Positions 38,561 to 49,438 of a stretch of 64,000 bases of DNA are shown here, piece by piece. The notes beneath the pieces were generated by a model that worked only from the letters and a program-made list of their open reading frames with translations, was not told the DNA's origin and did no database searches. Each line of letters opens with the position of its first letter. The stretch's first letter is position 1. The stretch lies in NCBI RefSeq assembly GCF_008728195.1, contig NZ_CP031598.1, positions 2,914,001 through 2,978,000 on the forward strand, read 5' to 3'. Source of the DNA: Roseovarius indicus. Lineage in GTDB: Bacteria; Pseudomonadota; Alphaproteobacteria; Rhodobacterales; Rhodobacteraceae. The translations under genes were made by a program, and so were the position numbers.

Positions 38561-39487
38561 TTGTCACAAGTATCGCACGCGTCCGCGCATCCGTCGAAGG
38601 CGGATGGAAATGCCACCTTCACCCCGCTGAATTCCTACGCCTGGGACGCCTATTCGCAAGGTGGGCAGGATGGCATACTGACCGAAATCCTGAAGCGGCT
38701 CGATGTTCTCGACGCGGACCGCGAGAAATGGTGCGTCGAGTTCGGCGCCTGGGACGGTGTGCACCTGTCGAACACCTGCCACCTGATCCGCGAGCACGGC
38801 TTTCGCGCCGTGATGATCGAGGCCGACAAGAAGCGCTACAAGCAGCTCTGCCGCAACTTCCCGGGCGATAACGTGGTCAAGGTAAACCGCCTGGTCACCC
38901 TTGACGGCGACGCCCGGCTTGACCGGATCCTGGCCGAAACCGACCTGCCCGAGGATTTCGACATGCTGTCCATCGACATCGACAGCTGCGACTATCACGT
39001 CTGGCAAAGCCTCGAATCTTACCGTCCCAAGCTGGTCATCATCGAGTTCAACCCGACAATCCCCGTCGACATCCCCTATATTCAGCCCCCCGACTTCACG
39101 ATCAACCGGGGCAACGGCGTGAAGGCCATCGACGATCTGGCGCAAGAAAAGGGATATTGCACCGTGTGCATCCAGGGCGGCAACCTGATCGCGGTCCGTC
39201 TCGACTGCCTCGACGCCGTGACCCGTACCCCGCCCCCGCCCGTCGAGAAACTGGCAGACCCGGAATCGCGCAACTTCGTCTTCGTGGGCTACGATGGGAC
39301 GGTTCTGTCGAATTTCGACGAATTGCCCCTGCACTGGCACCCGACCACCGTCAAGACCGAAGACATGCAGGTCTTGCCGGGGTTCCTCCGGCGGTACACC
39401 GGGGATTATTCGCCGTTCCACTGGCTGGCATTCGGTACGCTGGATTATTGGCGGCGGTTCAAACGTCTGCTACGCACGGGGCACTGA
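38561..39487 (+). CDS. FkbM-like SAM-dependent methyltransferase, putative
   Basis: 308 aa. VEFGAWDGVHLSNT resembles methyltransferase motif I, followed by VMIEADKKRYKQL (motif II acid) and FDMLSIDIDSCDYHVW (FkbM-type). The C-terminal 70 residues are aromatic-rich (HWLAFGTLDYWRRF) and could bind a membrane or glycan. Targets in FkbM proteins are usually sugars or lipids on the cell surface; none can be named here. The start is TTG 38561 with AGGAGA upstream. Confidence 0.65.
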   Translation: MSQVSHASAHPSKADGNATFTPLNSYAWDAYSQGGQDGILTEILKRLDVLDADREKWCVEFGAWDGVHLSNTCHLIREHGFRAVMIEADKKRYKQLCRNFPGDNVVKVNRLVTLDGDARLDRILAETDLPEDFDMLSIDIDSCDYHVWQSLESYRPKLVIIEFNPTIPVDIPYIQPPDFTINRGNGVKAIDDLAQEKGYCTVCIQGGNLIAVRLDCLDAVTRTPPPPVEKLADPESRNFVFVGYDGTVLSNFDELPLHWHPTTVKTEDMQVLPGFLRRYTGDYSPFHWLAFGTLDYWRRFKRLLRTGH

Positions 39488-39622
39488 TCTGAACCGCGGC
39501 CCGGCGCCGCGGCCATCCTTTCTTGGCCCACGCGGCACGATACCGGCAGCACCATGACCACATTCCGCCCCCGCACCGGGCCATTCCAAACCCGATGCGC
39601 CCCGACGGGACGGGTCTGACCG

Positions 39623-40537
39623 GTGGCCATTCATCCCGACCCAATCAGCCCGACCGATGCCGATACCGCGCATGTTCTGCGCGCGGCGCTCTGGATGCTG
39701 GGTGCGGTCGTATCCTTCTCGTCCATGGCGGTGGCCGGGCGCGCGGTCAGCTTCGAACTCGATACGTTCGAGATCATGATGTACCGCAGCATGGTGGGTT
39801 TCCTGATCGTCCTCGCGGTGGCCCCGGTGGCCGGCACGCTGGGCCAGGTCAGCTTGCGCAAACCCGGTGTTCAGCTTGTCAGGAACGTCTTTCACTTCAC
39901 CGGCCAGAACCTGTGGTTCTACGCCATCACCGTCATCCCCCTCGCCCAGGTCTTCGCGCTGGAATTCACGTCGCCGCTCTGGGTGCTCGTACTCTCACCG
40001 CTGCTGCTGGGCGAGAAGCTGACCAAGGCGCGCATACTCGCCGCCCTGACCGGGTTCATCGGCATTCTGGTCGTGGCCCGGCCCAGCCCGGACACGCTGA
40101 ATGCCGGCACGCTCTGTGCCGCGGGTGCGGCCATCGGCTTTGCCGGCTCGATCATCTTCACCAAGCGCCTGACGCGCACCGAGACACTGACCTGCATCCT
40201 GTTCTGGATGACCCTCACCCAGTCCTTCTTCGGCCTGGCCTGCGCCGGCTTCGACGGAACCATCACCCTGCCATCGGTCGTGTCGATGCCCTGGCTCTTC
40301 CTGATCGCGCTGGGCGGTCTCACCGCGCATTTCTGCCTGACGACGGCGCTTTCGATCGCGCCGGCCACGCTGATAACACCGGTCGACTTCCTGCGTCTTC
40401 CGGTCATCGCCGTCATCGGATTGCTGGTCTACGACGAACCGATCGACGTGTTCGTGATCATTGGCGCGGCCCTGATTTTCGGGGCCAACTACGGCAATCT
40501 TTGGTTCCAAACGCGCAAAAGACAGTCTCCAAAGTAA
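39623..40537 (+). CDS. DMT family (EamA) transporter
   Basis: 304 aa with ten transmembrane helices and two EamA repeats (about 20-150 and 165-295). A FTGQNLWFYAITVIPLAQVFALEFTSPLWV segment is typical of the S-adenosylmethionine/riboflavin-uptake-like branch in Rhodobacteraceae, but the substrate cannot be told. The start is GTG 39623, with a weak upstream site. Confidence 0.88.
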   Translation: MAIHPDPISPTDADTAHVLRAALWMLGAVVSFSSMAVAGRAVSFELDTFEIMMYRSMVGFLIVLAVAPVAGTLGQVSLRKPGVQLVRNVFHFTGQNLWFYAITVIPLAQVFALEFTSPLWVLVLSPLLLGEKLTKARILAALTGFIGILVVARPSPDTLNAGTLCAAGAAIGFAGSIIFTKRLTRTETLTCILFWMTLTQSFFGLACAGFDGTITLPSVVSMPWLFLIALGGLTAHFCLTTALSIAPATLITPVDFLRLPVIAVIGLLVYDEPIDVFVIIGAALIFGANYGNLWFQTRKRQSPK

Positions 40538-40603
40538 AAACCGTGACAAATATGCTTCGGGCCGGACACTGTCATCATGCCGACATGGCTCTGACGCGGC
40601 GTC

Positions 40604-40637
40604 AAAATTGATAAACGGCGCGAGGCTGGTAGCTTGT
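40604..40637 (+). promoter_or_regulatory. Possible promoter for the FadL-like gene
   Basis: TTGATA followed after 16 bp by TAGCTT lies upstream of the GGAGGAG ribosome binding site of the porin gene. Partial consensus matches only. Confidence 0.35.
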
Positions 40638-40662
40638 TTACAATTTCCGGAGGAGAGCACAC

Positions 40663-41784
40663 ATGCAAAAATTGACCTCGACAGCCGCAGCACTCGCCCT
40701 GAGCGCAGGCGCGGCCACCGCAGGCGGACTTGACCGCAGCTACACCCCGATCGACCTCATCTTCGACGACGGTAGCTTCACAGAAATCTCGTACGGCTTC
40801 ACGATGCCCGACCTGACCGGCAGCGACCTGCTTGGCAACCCCATCGCGAATGTCGGCAACGACTTCGGCGTTCTGGGCTCGGCCCTCAAGATGGACTTCG
40901 GCGAGAAACTGACCTTCGCTGTCATCGCCGACCAGCCCTATGGCGCCGACACCGTGTATGGCGGCAACCCGGGCGCCACCCTGCTGGGCGGCACCTTCGC
41001 CAAGGCGGAAACCGGGTCGCTGACCGCGATCCTGAAATACAAGATCACCGACCGCTTCTCGGTCTACGGTGGTCCGCGTGCGGTCAAGGCTGACGGCACC
41101 ATCCGCCTGTCGGGCCTCGCCTATGGCGCGCTCAACGGCTACACCGTCCGCTTCAGCAGCAACAGCGGCACCGGCTATGTCGTAGGCGCGGCCTATGAAA
41201 TTCCCGAATACGCCCTCCGGGTCTCGGGCACCTACCACTCGGCGATCGACCTGCGCATGGGCACGACCGAGAATATCCCCGTGGCCGCTGGCGGCACCGG
41301 CACCCCCGTCGGAACCGGTATCACCGCGGTCGAAATCCCGCAGTCCTTCGAACTGGCCGCCCAGTCGGGCATCAACCAGAACACACTGGTCTTCGGCTCG
41401 ATCCGCTGGTCGGACTGGGAAGCCTTCTCGCTCAACCCGCCGAGCCCGGTGCCGAACCTGGCACAGCTCGACAGCGTGACCACCTACGAACTGGGCGTCG
41501 GCCGCCGGTTCTCCGAGCGCTTCTCGGGCAGCCTCTCGGTGTCCTACGAAGCGGGCGGCAGCGACAGCCTCGTTTCTCCGCTGGCTCCGACCAACGGCCA
41601 GACCGCCATCTCCGTCGGCGGCCGGTACAAGGTGACCGAGAAGATCGATATCTCGGGCGGTGTCCGCTACACGTGGCTGGGCGATGCCCTGCCGGAGACC
41701 GGTACGCCGGACACGCCGCGCGGCAACTTCCAGGACAACAACGCCGTCAGCGTTGGCCTCAAGGTTCGCGTGGCGCTTAACTAA
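40663..41784 (+). CDS. FadL/TodX-type outer membrane protein
   Basis: 373 aa: signal peptide 1-20 (SAGAATAGG cleavage), then a beta-barrel with alternating aromatic strands ending GLKVRVALN. Sequence follows the OMPP1/FadL/TodX family, which lets hydrophobic compounds such as long-chain fatty acids or aromatics cross the outer membrane. GGAGGAG is a strong ribosome binding site. It is followed by its own terminator, so probably monocistronic. Confidence 0.88.
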   Translation: MQKLTSTAAALALSAGAATAGGLDRSYTPIDLIFDDGSFTEISYGFTMPDLTGSDLLGNPIANVGNDFGVLGSALKMDFGEKLTFAVIADQPYGADTVYGGNPGATLLGGTFAKAETGSLTAILKYKITDRFSVYGGPRAVKADGTIRLSGLAYGALNGYTVRFSSNSGTGYVVGAAYEIPEYALRVSGTYHSAIDLRMGTTENIPVAAGGTGTPVGTGITAVEIPQSFELAAQSGINQNTLVFGSIRWSDWEAFSLNPPSPVPNLAQLDSVTTYELGVGRRFSERFSGSLSVSYEAGGSDSLVSPLAPTNGQTAISVGGRYKVTEKIDISGGVRYTWLGDALPETGTPDTPRGNFQDNNAVSVGLKVRVALN

Positions 41785-41811
41785 GCCTCGCCGGATGCGA
41801 CAAATTTCAGG

Positions 41812-41841
41812 CCCCGCCCATTTCGGGCGGGGTTTTGTTTT
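41812..41841 (+). terminator. Intrinsic terminator after the FadL-like gene
   Basis: CCCCGCCC (41812-41819), 5-nt loop, GGGCGGGG (41825-41832), then TTTTGTTTT. Confidence 0.9.
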
Positions 41842-41910
41842 GCCTCGGCGCTTTGTGGTTTGACCCCTGCCCCGGCTCTGGCTACCAAGCCAGTCAGAAA
41901 GGGACGCAAG

Positions 41911-42771
41911 ATGGTGTATGCTTCTGCAGACGAGTGGCTGAACGCGCCGCACAAACGGGTGCTGGTCTACGGCATGTCCGGGCTGGGCAAAACCTACCTG
42001 TCGAACATGCTGCGCGATGCCGGCGACTGGTTTCACTACTCGATCGATTACCGCATCGGCACCCGCTACATGGGCGAGTTCATCACCGACAACGCCAAGG
42101 CGCATGCGATGAAGGTCCCCTTCCTGCGCGACCTGCTGATGAGCGACTCGATCTATATCGGCTCGAACATCTCATTCCACAATCTGACGCCGGTCTCGGC
42201 GTACCTCGGAAAACCGGGCAACCCCGACAAGGGCGGCCTCCCGATTGACGAATTCCGCCGGCGGCAGGAACAGTTCCGCGGGGCCGAGATTTCGGCCCTT
42301 CAGGACACCACCTATTTCATCGACCGCGCAGAGGCGCTTTACGGCTACCCCAACTTCATCTGTGACACCGGCGGCTCGATCTGCGAATGGGTCGACGGAG
42401 AGAACCCGGACGACCCGCTTCTGACCGAGCTGTCCGCCCGCTGCCTGCTCGTCTGGATCAAGGGCGACGAGGCTCATACCGAAGAACTGATCCGCCGGTT
42501 CGACAGGGCCCCGAAGCCGATGTGCTATCAGCCGGAATTCCTCGACAAGGTCTGGGCCGAATACCTCGAAGAGAACGCGTGCAACGAGGCCGACGTCGAC
42601 CCCGACACCTTCATCCGCTGGACCTATGCCAAGGCCCTGGCCCACCGCAAACCGCGATACGAGGCGATGGCGAACTGGGGCGTCACCGTCTCCGCCAACG
42701 AAGTGAGCCGCCTGCACACCGCAAGCGACTTCGACCAGCTGATCGCCACCGCACTTGAGCGCGCCGGCTGA
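41911..42771 (+). CDS. P-loop ATPase of unknown role
   Basis: 286 aa. Walker A GMSGLGKT is at 21-28. [26 protein letters not shown] segment may hold the Walker B-like acid. The protein resembles small nucleotide kinase-like ATPases found next to metA in Rhodobacteraceae. ATG 41911 follows GGGACGCAAG. Function unknown; the 49-bp gap to metA suggests co-transcription. Confidence 0.75.
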   Translation: MVYASADEWLNAPHKRVLVYGMSGLGKTYLSNMLRDAGDWFHYSIDYRIGTRYMGEFITDNAKAHAMKVPFLRDLLMSDSIYIGSNISFHNLTPVSAYLGKPGNPDKGGLPIDEFRRRQEQFRGAEISALQDTTYFIDRAEALYGYPNFICDTGGSICEWVDGENPDDPLLTELSARCLLVWIKGDEAHTEELIRRFDRAPKPMCYQPEFLDKVWAEYLEENACNEADVDPDTFIRWTYAKALAHRKPRYEAMANWGVTVSANEVSRLHTASDFDQLIATALERAG

Positions 42772-42820
42772 CCCCCTATCTATCCAATCCCACTCCGACG
42801 TTCAGAGAGATTTCCGAGCC

Positions 42821-43744
42821 ATGCCCATAAAGATACCCGCAGATCTGCCCGCCTATGACGTGCTGACCCGCGAGGGTGTCATGGTCATGAGCGAGGATCA
42901 CGCCGCGCGTCAGGATATCCGGCCCCTGCGCATCGGCCTGCTGAACCTGATGCCGAAGAAGATCCAGACCGAGAACCAGTTCGGCCGGCTGATCGGAGCC
43001 ACCCCGCTGCAGATCGAACTGAGCCTGATCCGGATGACCGAACACCAGACGCGCAACACCGCGGCCGAGCACATGGAAAGCTTCTACCGCCCCTTTGCCG
43101 AGGTCGAGGCGACCGGCGAACGGTTCGACGGGCTCATCATCACCGGCGCCCCGATCGAGCATCTCGAGTTCGAAGAGGTCACCTATTGGGACGAGCTGCG
43201 CCGCGTCTTCGACTGGACGCAGACCAACGTGCATTCCACCTTCGGCGTCTGCTGGGGCGGTATGGCCATGGTCAAGCACCTCCACGGCATCGACAAGCAC
43301 ATGCTCGACCACAAGGCCTTCGGCTGTTTCCGCCATCGCAACATGAAGCCCGCCTCGCCGCTCCTGCGCGGGTTTTCCGACGATTGCGTCATCCCGGTCA
43401 GCCGCTGGACGGAGATGCGCAAGGACGAGATCGACGCCGCGCCGGGCCTGACCACCCTGCTCCACTCCGACGAGGTCGGCCCCTGCCTGGTGGAAGATCC
43501 CGGCCACGGGGCGCTCTATATCTTCAACCATCTCGAATATGACAGCGATACCCTGAAGCAGGAGTATGACCGCGATATCGAGGCCGGCACCGCAATCAAC
43601 GTGCCGTGCAACTACTATCCCGAGGATAACCCGTCCAAGCAGCCGCTCAATCGCTGGCGCAGCCACGCGCACCTGCTCTACGGCAACTGGATCAACGAGA
43701 TCTACCAGTCGACCCCCTTCGATCTTCATGCCATTGGCCACTAA
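42821..43744 (+). CDS. metA: Homoserine O-acyltransferase (MetA family)
   Basis: 307-aa glutamine-amidotransferase-like enzyme that activates homoserine for methionine synthesis. Motifs: [14 protein letters not shown] near the start, catalytic Cys in GVCWGGMAM, His/Glu pair in YIFNHLEYD. Many MetA-type enzymes of alphaproteobacteria use acetyl-CoA rather than succinyl-CoA; the donor cannot be settled by eye. ATG 42821 follows GAGAGA. Its end overlaps the next gene by 17 bp. Confidence 0.95.
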   Translation: MPIKIPADLPAYDVLTREGVMVMSEDHAARQDIRPLRIGLLNLMPKKIQTENQFGRLIGATPLQIELSLIRMTEHQTRNTAAEHMESFYRPFAEVEATGERFDGLIITGAPIEHLEFEEVTYWDELRRVFDWTQTNVHSTFGVCWGGMAMVKHLHGIDKHMLDHKAFGCFRHRNMKPASPLLRGFSDDCVIPVSRWTEMRKDEIDAAPGLTTLLHSDEVGPCLVEDPGHGALYIFNHLEYDSDTLKQEYDRDIEAGTAINVPCNYYPEDNPSKQPLNRWRSHAHLLYGNWINEIYQSTPFDLHAIGH

Positions 43745-44696
43745 GATCCTCGCGCTTTTCATTCTCGCGCTGGCGGTGCTCTGGACCGTGGTCCAGTACC
43801 GCGCCCGAATGCACGAAGCGCGGGCCGAAACCACGCACCCGCCCGAAGGCCGGCTGATAGAGGTCGACGGCCACACGGTGCATGCCGTTGTCATGGGCGA
43901 AGGGCCGGACGTGGTATTGATTCACGGCTCCTCCGGCAACACGCGCGACACGACCCTGTCGCTGGCCCCGCGGCTGGCCAGGGAGTTCCGGGTCTTCGTC
44001 ATCGACCGGCCCGGGCTGGGATATACCGACCGCATCAACACCTCGGGCGCCACGATCACCCAGCAGGCCGATCTGCTCTCTGCCGCCGCGGCAAAGCTCG
44101 GGGCCGAGGACCCCATCGTCGTCGGCCATTCCTATGGCGGCGCCGTCGCGCTGGCCTGGGCGGTCCACCACCCTCAGGAGATGTCGGCGCTGGTGACCCT
44201 CTCCGCCGCGTCACACCCGTGGTCGACGGGGCTTTCCACGTATTACAAGCTGCTGTCGCATCCTGTCGCAGGCCCGCTCGTCATCCCCCTGATCACGGCT
44301 TTCGTGCCTGACGCAAAGGTCGAACAGGCGGTAAGCGAGGTCTTCGCCCCCGATGCCGTGCCCCAAGGCTACATGGCGCATTTCGGCCCCGGCCTGACCT
44401 TGCGCCGCAACAGCCTGCGGGCCAACGCCCTCCAACGCGCCAACCTGCTCGGCGAGATCGAAGCACTCTCGCCCCGCTATCCCGAAATCGAGGTACCCAC
44501 CGAAATCCTGCACGGCACTGCCGACGACACCGTCGGCCTGTCGATCCATTCCGAACCGCTCGCCCGGGCAATAGACGGCGCCGAGCTCACCACGCTCGAC
44601 GGTGCAGGTCACATGATCCAGCATTCCGAAGAGGACGCCGTGGTACAGGCCATCCGCCGCGCGGCCGAACGCGCCGGATTGCGCCCGGGCGGCTGA
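43728..44696 (+). CDS. Alpha/beta hydrolase
   Basis: 322 aa. An N-terminal hydrophobic helix ([17 protein letters not shown]) anchors it or is a signal. The fold is marked by [10 protein letters not shown] (oxyanion), nucleophile Ser in VGHSYGGAV, acid in HGTADDTV and His in GAGHMIQ, a complete triad. Substrate unknown; sequence resembles epoxide hydrolase/haloalkane-type enzymes only in general. The start codon lies inside metA, so translation is likely coupled. Confidence 0.88.
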   Translation: MPLATKILALFILALAVLWTVVQYRARMHEARAETTHPPEGRLIEVDGHTVHAVVMGEGPDVVLIHGSSGNTRDTTLSLAPRLAREFRVFVIDRPGLGYTDRINTSGATITQQADLLSAAAAKLGAEDPIVVGHSYGGAVALAWAVHHPQEMSALVTLSAASHPWSTGLSTYYKLLSHPVAGPLVIPLITAFVPDAKVEQAVSEVFAPDAVPQGYMAHFGPGLTLRRNSLRANALQRANLLGEIEALSPRYPEIEVPTEILHGTADDTVGLSIHSEPLARAIDGAELTTLDGAGHMIQHSEEDAVVQAIRRAAERAGLRPGG

Positions 44697-44732
44697 CCCG
44701 GCATATTATACTGTAAAAACAGGGAGGCACGC

Positions 44733-45602
44733 ATGGAGCTGCCATTCGACGGGGCGATCAGCGAGTATTTCGAGCAGCAAGCGCCGAAAGAGGTCCGCAA
44801 CGCGATCCGGCGCGCCGACAAGGACGAGATTCTGTCCTCCGACTATCCCCATTCCGAACGCCTGCCGAAAAAGCACTACGAGAAAGACCTCGAGAACCTG
44901 CAAACCGAACTGGTCAAGCTTCAGGCCTGGGCCAAGTCCAGCGGCGCGCGCGTGGCGCTGGTTTTCGAAGGGCGTGATGCTGCCGGAAAAGGCGGTACAA
45001 TCAAACGGTTCCGCGAGTATCTTAATCCTCGCGGCGCGCGCGTCGTGGCCCTGCCCAAACCCTCGGACACCGAACAGACGCAATGGTATTTCCAGCGCTA
45101 CATCGACCACCTCCCCTCGGGCGGCGAGATCGTGTTCTTCGACCGCAGCTGGTACAATCGCGGCGTCGTCGAAAAGGTCTTCGGCTTCTGCTCCGAGGCA
45201 GAGCGCGAACAGTTCTTCGGGCAGGTCAACGAGTTCGAGAAGATGCTGGTCGAGGAAGGCATTCACCTCTTCAAGTTCTGGCTCAACGTCGGCCGCGCCG
45301 AACAGCTCCGCCGCTTCCTCAAGCGCGAAAGTGATCCGCTAAAACAATGGAAGCTCAGCCGGATCGACGTCGAGGGCCTGCAGAAGTGGGATGACTACTC
45401 CTCGGCCATCAGCGAAACGCTCGACCGTTCCCATTCCGGCCACGCGCCCTGGACGGTGATCCGCTCCGACGACAAGCGCCGGGCGCGGGTCGAAGCGATC
45501 CGCCGCGTGCTTCTCGATCTCGACTACGACCGCAAACACCACAAGATGCTGGGCGCACCCGACAAGCAGGTCTGCGGCGGGCCGGACATCTGGGATGGGT
45601 AA
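44733..45602 (+). CDS. ppk2: Polyphosphate kinase 2
   Basis: 289-aa PPK2 family enzyme. Walker [11 protein letters not shown] is around 79-88, the lid/acid motif [11 protein letters not shown] follows, and the PPK2 signature KWDDYS is near the end; about the length of class I enzymes. Uses polyphosphate to phosphorylate nucleotides (ADP/GDP or AMP). ATG 44733 follows GGGAGG. The stop lies within the first codons of the TetR gene. Confidence 0.94.
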   Translation: MELPFDGAISEYFEQQAPKEVRNAIRRADKDEILSSDYPHSERLPKKHYEKDLENLQTELVKLQAWAKSSGARVALVFEGRDAAGKGGTIKRFREYLNPRGARVVALPKPSDTEQTQWYFQRYIDHLPSGGEIVFFDRSWYNRGVVEKVFGFCSEAEREQFFGQVNEFEKMLVEEGIHLFKFWLNVGRAEQLRRFLKRESDPLKQWKLSRIDVEGLQKWDDYSSAISETLDRSHSGHAPWTVIRSDDKRRARVEAIRRVLLDLDYDRKHHKMLGAPDKQVCGGPDIWDG

Positions 45603-46212
45603 ACGCGGATACCATCACGGCAACCTCAGACAGGCCCTTGTCGAAGCGGCACTCGACCTGATCGAAGAGAAAGGCCCCACGGGCTTTACCCTGTCCGAGG
45701 CCGCAAAGGTGGCCGGCGTCACGCCGGCCGCCGTCTATCGCCATTTCGCCGGCCGCGATGACCTGATCGCCGAGGCCGCCCGGCAAGGCTACGAAATCTT
45801 CGCCGACGTGATGCAATACGCCTATGACCAGGGACAGCCCTCGGCCCTGGCCAGCTTCGAGGCGACGGGCCGCGCCTACCTCGCCTTCGCCCGCAAGTAC
45901 CCGGGCCACTACATCGCGATGTTCGAAAGCGGCATCTCGGTCAACCGCACGCCCGAACTGGCAGCCGTGGCCAACCGGGCCCGTGCCGTTCTCGAACGCG
46001 CCGCCGAGGAACTCAGCCAGCATATCCCGCCCGAGAAACGCCCGCCCCCCTCGATGTTTTCGGCCCATGTCTGGGCGCTCTCGCACGGCGTCGTGGAACT
46101 CTTCGCGCGGAATTCGCCGGGCACCCAAAGCCCCTTCCCCCCCGAAGACCTGCTGGAATCCGGCATCGGCATCTACCTGCGCGGCCTCGGCCTTATTGCG
46201 CCGGACGGCTGA
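45595..46212 (+). CDS. TetR/AcrR family regulator (WHG domain)
   Basis: 205 aa. N-terminal HTH ([28 protein letters not shown], about 27-54) and a TetR_C WHG-type ligand domain ([26 protein letters not shown]). It overlaps ppk2 by 8 bp, so it is probably co-transcribed; the natural guess is control of the local operon by a small hydrophobic ligand. Its 3' end also overlaps the convergent acyltransferase gene by 20 bp. Confidence 0.9.
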   Translation: MGKRGYHHGNLRQALVEAALDLIEEKGPTGFTLSEAAKVAGVTPAAVYRHFAGRDDLIAEAARQGYEIFADVMQYAYDQGQPSALASFEATGRAYLAFARKYPGHYIAMFESGISVNRTPELAAVANRARAVLERAAEELSQHIPPEKRPPPSMFSAHVWALSHGVVELFARNSPGTQSPFPPEDLLESGIGIYLRGLGLIAPDG

Positions 46213-48199
46213 GCGCCTCCAGTACCAGCGGCGCCAGCCGCGCCGCCCCGATCTCCGACACATGATCGTCGTCCATGTAAAGCGAATCCGCCCCGTCCAG
46301 CCAGGCAAAGCGGTCGCCGTCCACGAACACATCATCCAGCGTCAGCACGGGAATGTCATACTCCGAAGTCACCTCGGCCATGATCCCCCGAGCCCGCGCC
46401 TGAAGCCGGTCACTGGCTTCCCGCGTCACGAAGCTCTCCTCGAACCGCCGCCGGGCCGCCGCCTCGTCCAGCCCCAGCAGCATCGCGTTCTGCACAAGGA
46501 TGCCGGGGATGATCCGCTGTTGCGGCACCTGAGAGAAGACGATCACCCGGATCCCGGCCTCTCGGAAATAGTCGAAGGTCTCACGCAGCCCGTTTTCGAA
46601 CGCGGCCACGTGGTCGGCGTCAGACATGAACCGTGCGCCGGCCTCCGGAACCAGCTGCGACCTCGGGTCGATCCCGTCGTAATCGCCGCTGACATACAGG
46701 CTCCACCGCGCAATCAGCACGACCGTATCGACATCCGTCTCACGCACCTGTTGCGCGAACCGCTCGACCGCCTGCCGGCATATCCGCGCATCGCCGCCAC
46801 CGCTTGCAAGATGAACCCCCAGCAAGGGCGGGCAGCCTGGCTTGTCCCCAAGAAGGATCGTCGCATCAAGCTCTTCCGAGGCCGGTTCGAAGGCCGGAAG
46901 CATCACCCGTGAATGGCTGTCTCCCATCAGGGCAATGCGCCGCTCCGACGTCTCCGGCGCGTAGGCCGGGCACAGATCCCGCAACACCGGCGAACTGGCC
47001 TCCGGGCAAAGCCCCTCGGCAGCGCCATGTTCGGTCGTCTGCTCGTAAAGCCGCGCAAGATAGGGCGACCCGTCAAAGTCGATCCTCGAGGGGAACCCCT
47101 CCTTGGCCAGCCCCCAGAACCCGAAAGCGGCAAAAACCACGATACCCGCAAAGCTGGCGCCCAGAATGCCGCGCCGCGTCGGCAGCACCAGCGGCGCCTT
47201 GCCGCGGAACGGCTGTTCGATGAACCGCCAGCTTGCCCAGGCCAGCACCAGCGCCAGCCCGGCCAGAAGCATCATAGCCCAGTCCGGCACCTCCTCCGCA
47301 TGGCGAATACGGGCAAAGGCAAAGATCGGCTGGTGCCATAGATAGGCGCTATAACTAATCAGGCCGACGCCCACGAAAGGCTTGATCGACAGGATCCGTG
47401 CCGTCACCGTCTCGCGCTCGGCAAACAGGATGATCAGGCAGGTGCCCACCACCGGCACCAGCGTGTAAAGCGACGGGAACGGCAGTGCCGCGTTGAAGAA
47501 AACCGTGGCGAACAGGATCATCGCCAGCCCCACCCCGGCCAGCAACTCGCTCTTCAACTGCGCCCGTTGATACAGGATCACGGCACAAAGCGAGCCTGCC
47601 AGCAATTCCCACAACCGCGACGGCGTGAAATAGAAATTCTGGCTGGGATAGTTGCGCCATCCCCATTCCGCCACCGCCAGCGACGCCAGCGCCAATAGCG
47701 TGAAGACGATCAGGAACTTCGCCCGCCGGAACTTGCGCAGACAGAACAGCACCAGCGGAAACAGCAGGTAATACTGCTCCTCCACAGCCAGGCTCCACGT
47801 ATGCAAAAGCGGCCGCAGATCGGCGTTAAGGTCGAAATACCCGCCATGCTCGAGGAAATGGACGTTCGAGATGAACAGCGCCGCAAAGGCCAGGCTTCGC
47901 GCGAAATCCTCGAACGGGTATGGCGGCACCCACATCCACGCGAACGGGATACAGGCGATCAGCACGATGAACAGCGCCGGCAGGATGCGCCGCGCCCGCC
48001 GTTCGTAGAACTTCAGCACCGAATAGGTGCCCCGTTCGCGGTCATCGATCAGGATCGAGGTGATGAGATAACCGGAAATCACGAAGAACACGTCGACCCC
48101 GACGAACCCGCCACTCCAGAACGTCATCCCGGCGTGGAAAAGGATCACCGGCAGCACCGCCACCGCCCTCAGCCCGTCGATCTCGCGCCTGTATTTCAC
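46193..48199 (-). CDS. OafA/YrhL-type acyltransferase with C-terminal SGNH domain
   Basis: 668 aa. Acyltransferase_3 membrane domain at about 1-350 with ten or more helices, opening YRREIDGLRAVAVLPVILFHAG (catalytic His) and a VDVFFVISGYLIT motif. It is followed by a periplasmic SGNH domain with the block I Ser in LMGDSHSRV and the Asp/His pair in DDDHVSEIGAAR. Such fusions O-acetylate cell-surface polysaccharide or LPS. Start GTG 48199 follows GGGCAGG. Confidence 0.93.
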   Translation of the reverse strand: MKYRREIDGLRAVAVLPVILFHAGMTFWSGGFVGVDVFFVISGYLITSILIDDRERGTYSVLKFYERRARRILPALFIVLIACIPFAWMWVPPYPFEDFARSLAFAALFISNVHFLEHGGYFDLNADLRPLLHTWSLAVEEQYYLLFPLVLFCLRKFRRAKFLIVFTLLALASLAVAEWGWRNYPSQNFYFTPSRLWELLAGSLCAVILYQRAQLKSELLAGVGLAMILFATVFFNAALPFPSLYTLVPVVGTCLIILFAERETVTARILSIKPFVGVGLISYSAYLWHQPIFAFARIRHAEEVPDWAMMLLAGLALVLAWASWRFIEQPFRGKAPLVLPTRRGILGASFAGIVVFAAFGFWGLAKEGFPSRIDFDGSPYLARLYEQTTEHGAAEGLCPEASSPVLRDLCPAYAPETSERRIALMGDSHSRVMLPAFEPASEELDATILLGDKPGCPPLLGVHLASGGGDARICRQAVERFAQQVRETDVDTVVLIARWSLYVSGDYDGIDPRSQLVPEAGARFMSDADHVAAFENGLRETFDYFREAGIRVIVFSQVPQQRIIPGILVQNAMLLGLDEAAARRRFEESFVTREASDRLQARARGIMAEVTSEYDIPVLTLDDVFVDGDRFAWLDGADSLYMDDDHVSEIGAARLAPLVLEALSRPAQ

Positions 48200-48295
48200 G
48201 CCTGCCCGCTCTCACTTGCCCGGTTGCGCCCGTATAGGAGCGGGGCCGCCCCGAGGCAAGCCGCAGCCGCCGACCGCGGCAATATCCGACGCCCA

Positions 48296-48326
48296 AAAAA
48301 GAAAAGCGCGGCCAAAGCCGCGCTTT
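48296..48326 (-). terminator. Terminator after rpsI
   Basis: 10-bp stem (48303-48312 with 48317-48326) and 4-nt loop; on the minus strand it is followed by TTTTCTTTTTT. Confidence 0.88.
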
Positions 48327-48348
48327 CCATAAACATATATCGAACCGA

Positions 48349-48840
48349 TCAGCGCTTCGAGAACTGGAAGCTCCGGCGGGCCTTGCGGCGGCCGAACTTC
48401 TTGCGTTCCACCACGCGGCTGTCGCGGGTCAGGAAGCCGGCGGCCTTAAGCGCGGGGCGCAGGGCCGGATCGTAGAGTTGCAGGGCTTTCGAGATACCGT
48501 GCTTGACCGCCCCGGCCTGGCCCGAAAGACCACCGCCGGTGACGGTTGCCATCACGTCGAACTCGTCTTCGACACCGGCCACCGAGAACGGCTGGCGCAG
48601 GATCATCTGCAGCACCGGGCGGGCAAAGTACTTGTCCATGGTCTTGCCGTTCACCTGCACCTTGCCGGAGCCCGGCTTGATCCAGACACGGGCCACGGCG
48701 TCTTTCCGTTTGCCGGTGGCATACGAACGGCCAAGCTCGTCACGAACGGGTTCGCGCGAGATGGTCTCTTCTGCGACGGGGGCGCCGGTGCCTTCAGCAA
48801 CGGCTTCCAGCCCTTCGAGGGATTTGATTTCTTCGGTCAT
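48349..48840 (-). CDS. rpsI: 30S ribosomal protein S9
   Basis: 163 aa. Standard S9 core from [14 protein letters not shown] to the C-terminal [18 protein letters not shown] tail that reaches the P-site tRNA. About 30 extra acidic N-terminal residues ([17 protein letters not shown]) are usual in Rhodobacteraceae. The ATG shares a base with the rplM stop (TGATG). Confidence 0.97.
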   Translation of the reverse strand: MTEEIKSLEGLEAVAEGTGAPVAEETISREPVRDELGRSYATGKRKDAVARVWIKPGSGKVQVNGKTMDKYFARPVLQMILRQPFSVAGVEDEFDVMATVTGGGLSGQAGAVKHGISKALQLYDPALRPALKAAGFLTRDSRVVERKKFGRRKARRSFQFSKR

Positions 48841-49304
48841 CAGTAAGCCACCCGGGTGTTCTTCGAGTTCATGTTCTTCACGTCCAGCACTTCAGGCTGC
48901 TGGGCCTCGTGCGGATGCTCGGCGCCGGCATAGATGCGCAGGTTGGTCATCTGCTGGCGGGCCAGGCGGTTGCCGGGCAGCATGCGCTTGACGGCCTGCG
49001 AAACCACGCGCTCGGGATGCGCGCCTTCCAGGATCTGCCCGGTGGTGCGGGATTTGATGCCGCCCGGGTAGCCGGTGTGCCAGTAGTTCGGCTTGTCGCG
49101 CTTCTTGCCGGTCAGCTGAACCTTGTCGGCATTGATGATGATCACGTTGTCGCCCATGTCCATGTTGGGCGTGAAGCTCGCCTTGTGCTTGCCGCGCAGG
49201 CGGGTGGCAACGATCGACGCAAGACGGCCCAGAACGACGCCCTCGGCATCGATCAGGATCCATTTCTTGTCGATATCTGCCGGTGTTGCAGAATAGGTCT
49301 TCAT
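48840..49304 (-). CDS. rplM: 50S ribosomal protein L13
   Basis: 154 aa. [15 protein letters not shown] start, [33 protein letters not shown] and the [27 protein letters not shown] end are all typical. ATG 49304 follows GGGAAG; a longer open frame to 49370 crosses the promoter and is not used. Confidence 0.97.
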   Translation of the reverse strand: MKTYSATPADIDKKWILIDAEGVVLGRLASIVATRLRGKHKASFTPNMDMGDNVIIINADKVQLTGKKRDKPNYWHTGYPGGIKSRTTGQILEGAHPERVVSQAVKRMLPGNRLARQQMTNLRIYAGAEHPHEAQQPEVLDVKNMNSKNTRVAY

Positions 49305-49342
49305 GGAGTTTCTTCCCTTTTGGGGTGATATTCGATCCGCGC

Positions 49343-49370
49343 TTTCTACGCGAATACTCAGCACAGTCAA
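49343..49370 (-). promoter_or_regulatory. Predicted promoter for rplM-rpsI
   Basis: Minus strand -35 TTGACT (complement of 49365-49370), 16-bp spacer, -10 TAGAAA (complement of 49343-49348), about 30 bp before the leader. The -35 is identical to that of rplU-rpmA. Confidence 0.55.
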
Positions 49371-49438
49371 GCGCGATGAACTCCAATTAATAAAGCCAAA
49401 ACAATGGCTTACAAAATAGGTATCATTTTACCCCAACT

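Noticed and set aside
42772..42820. SAM riboswitch upstream of metA
   Set aside because: Only 49 bp separate metA from the preceding gene, too little for a SAM-II aptamer plus expression platform, and no matching pseudoknot was seen.
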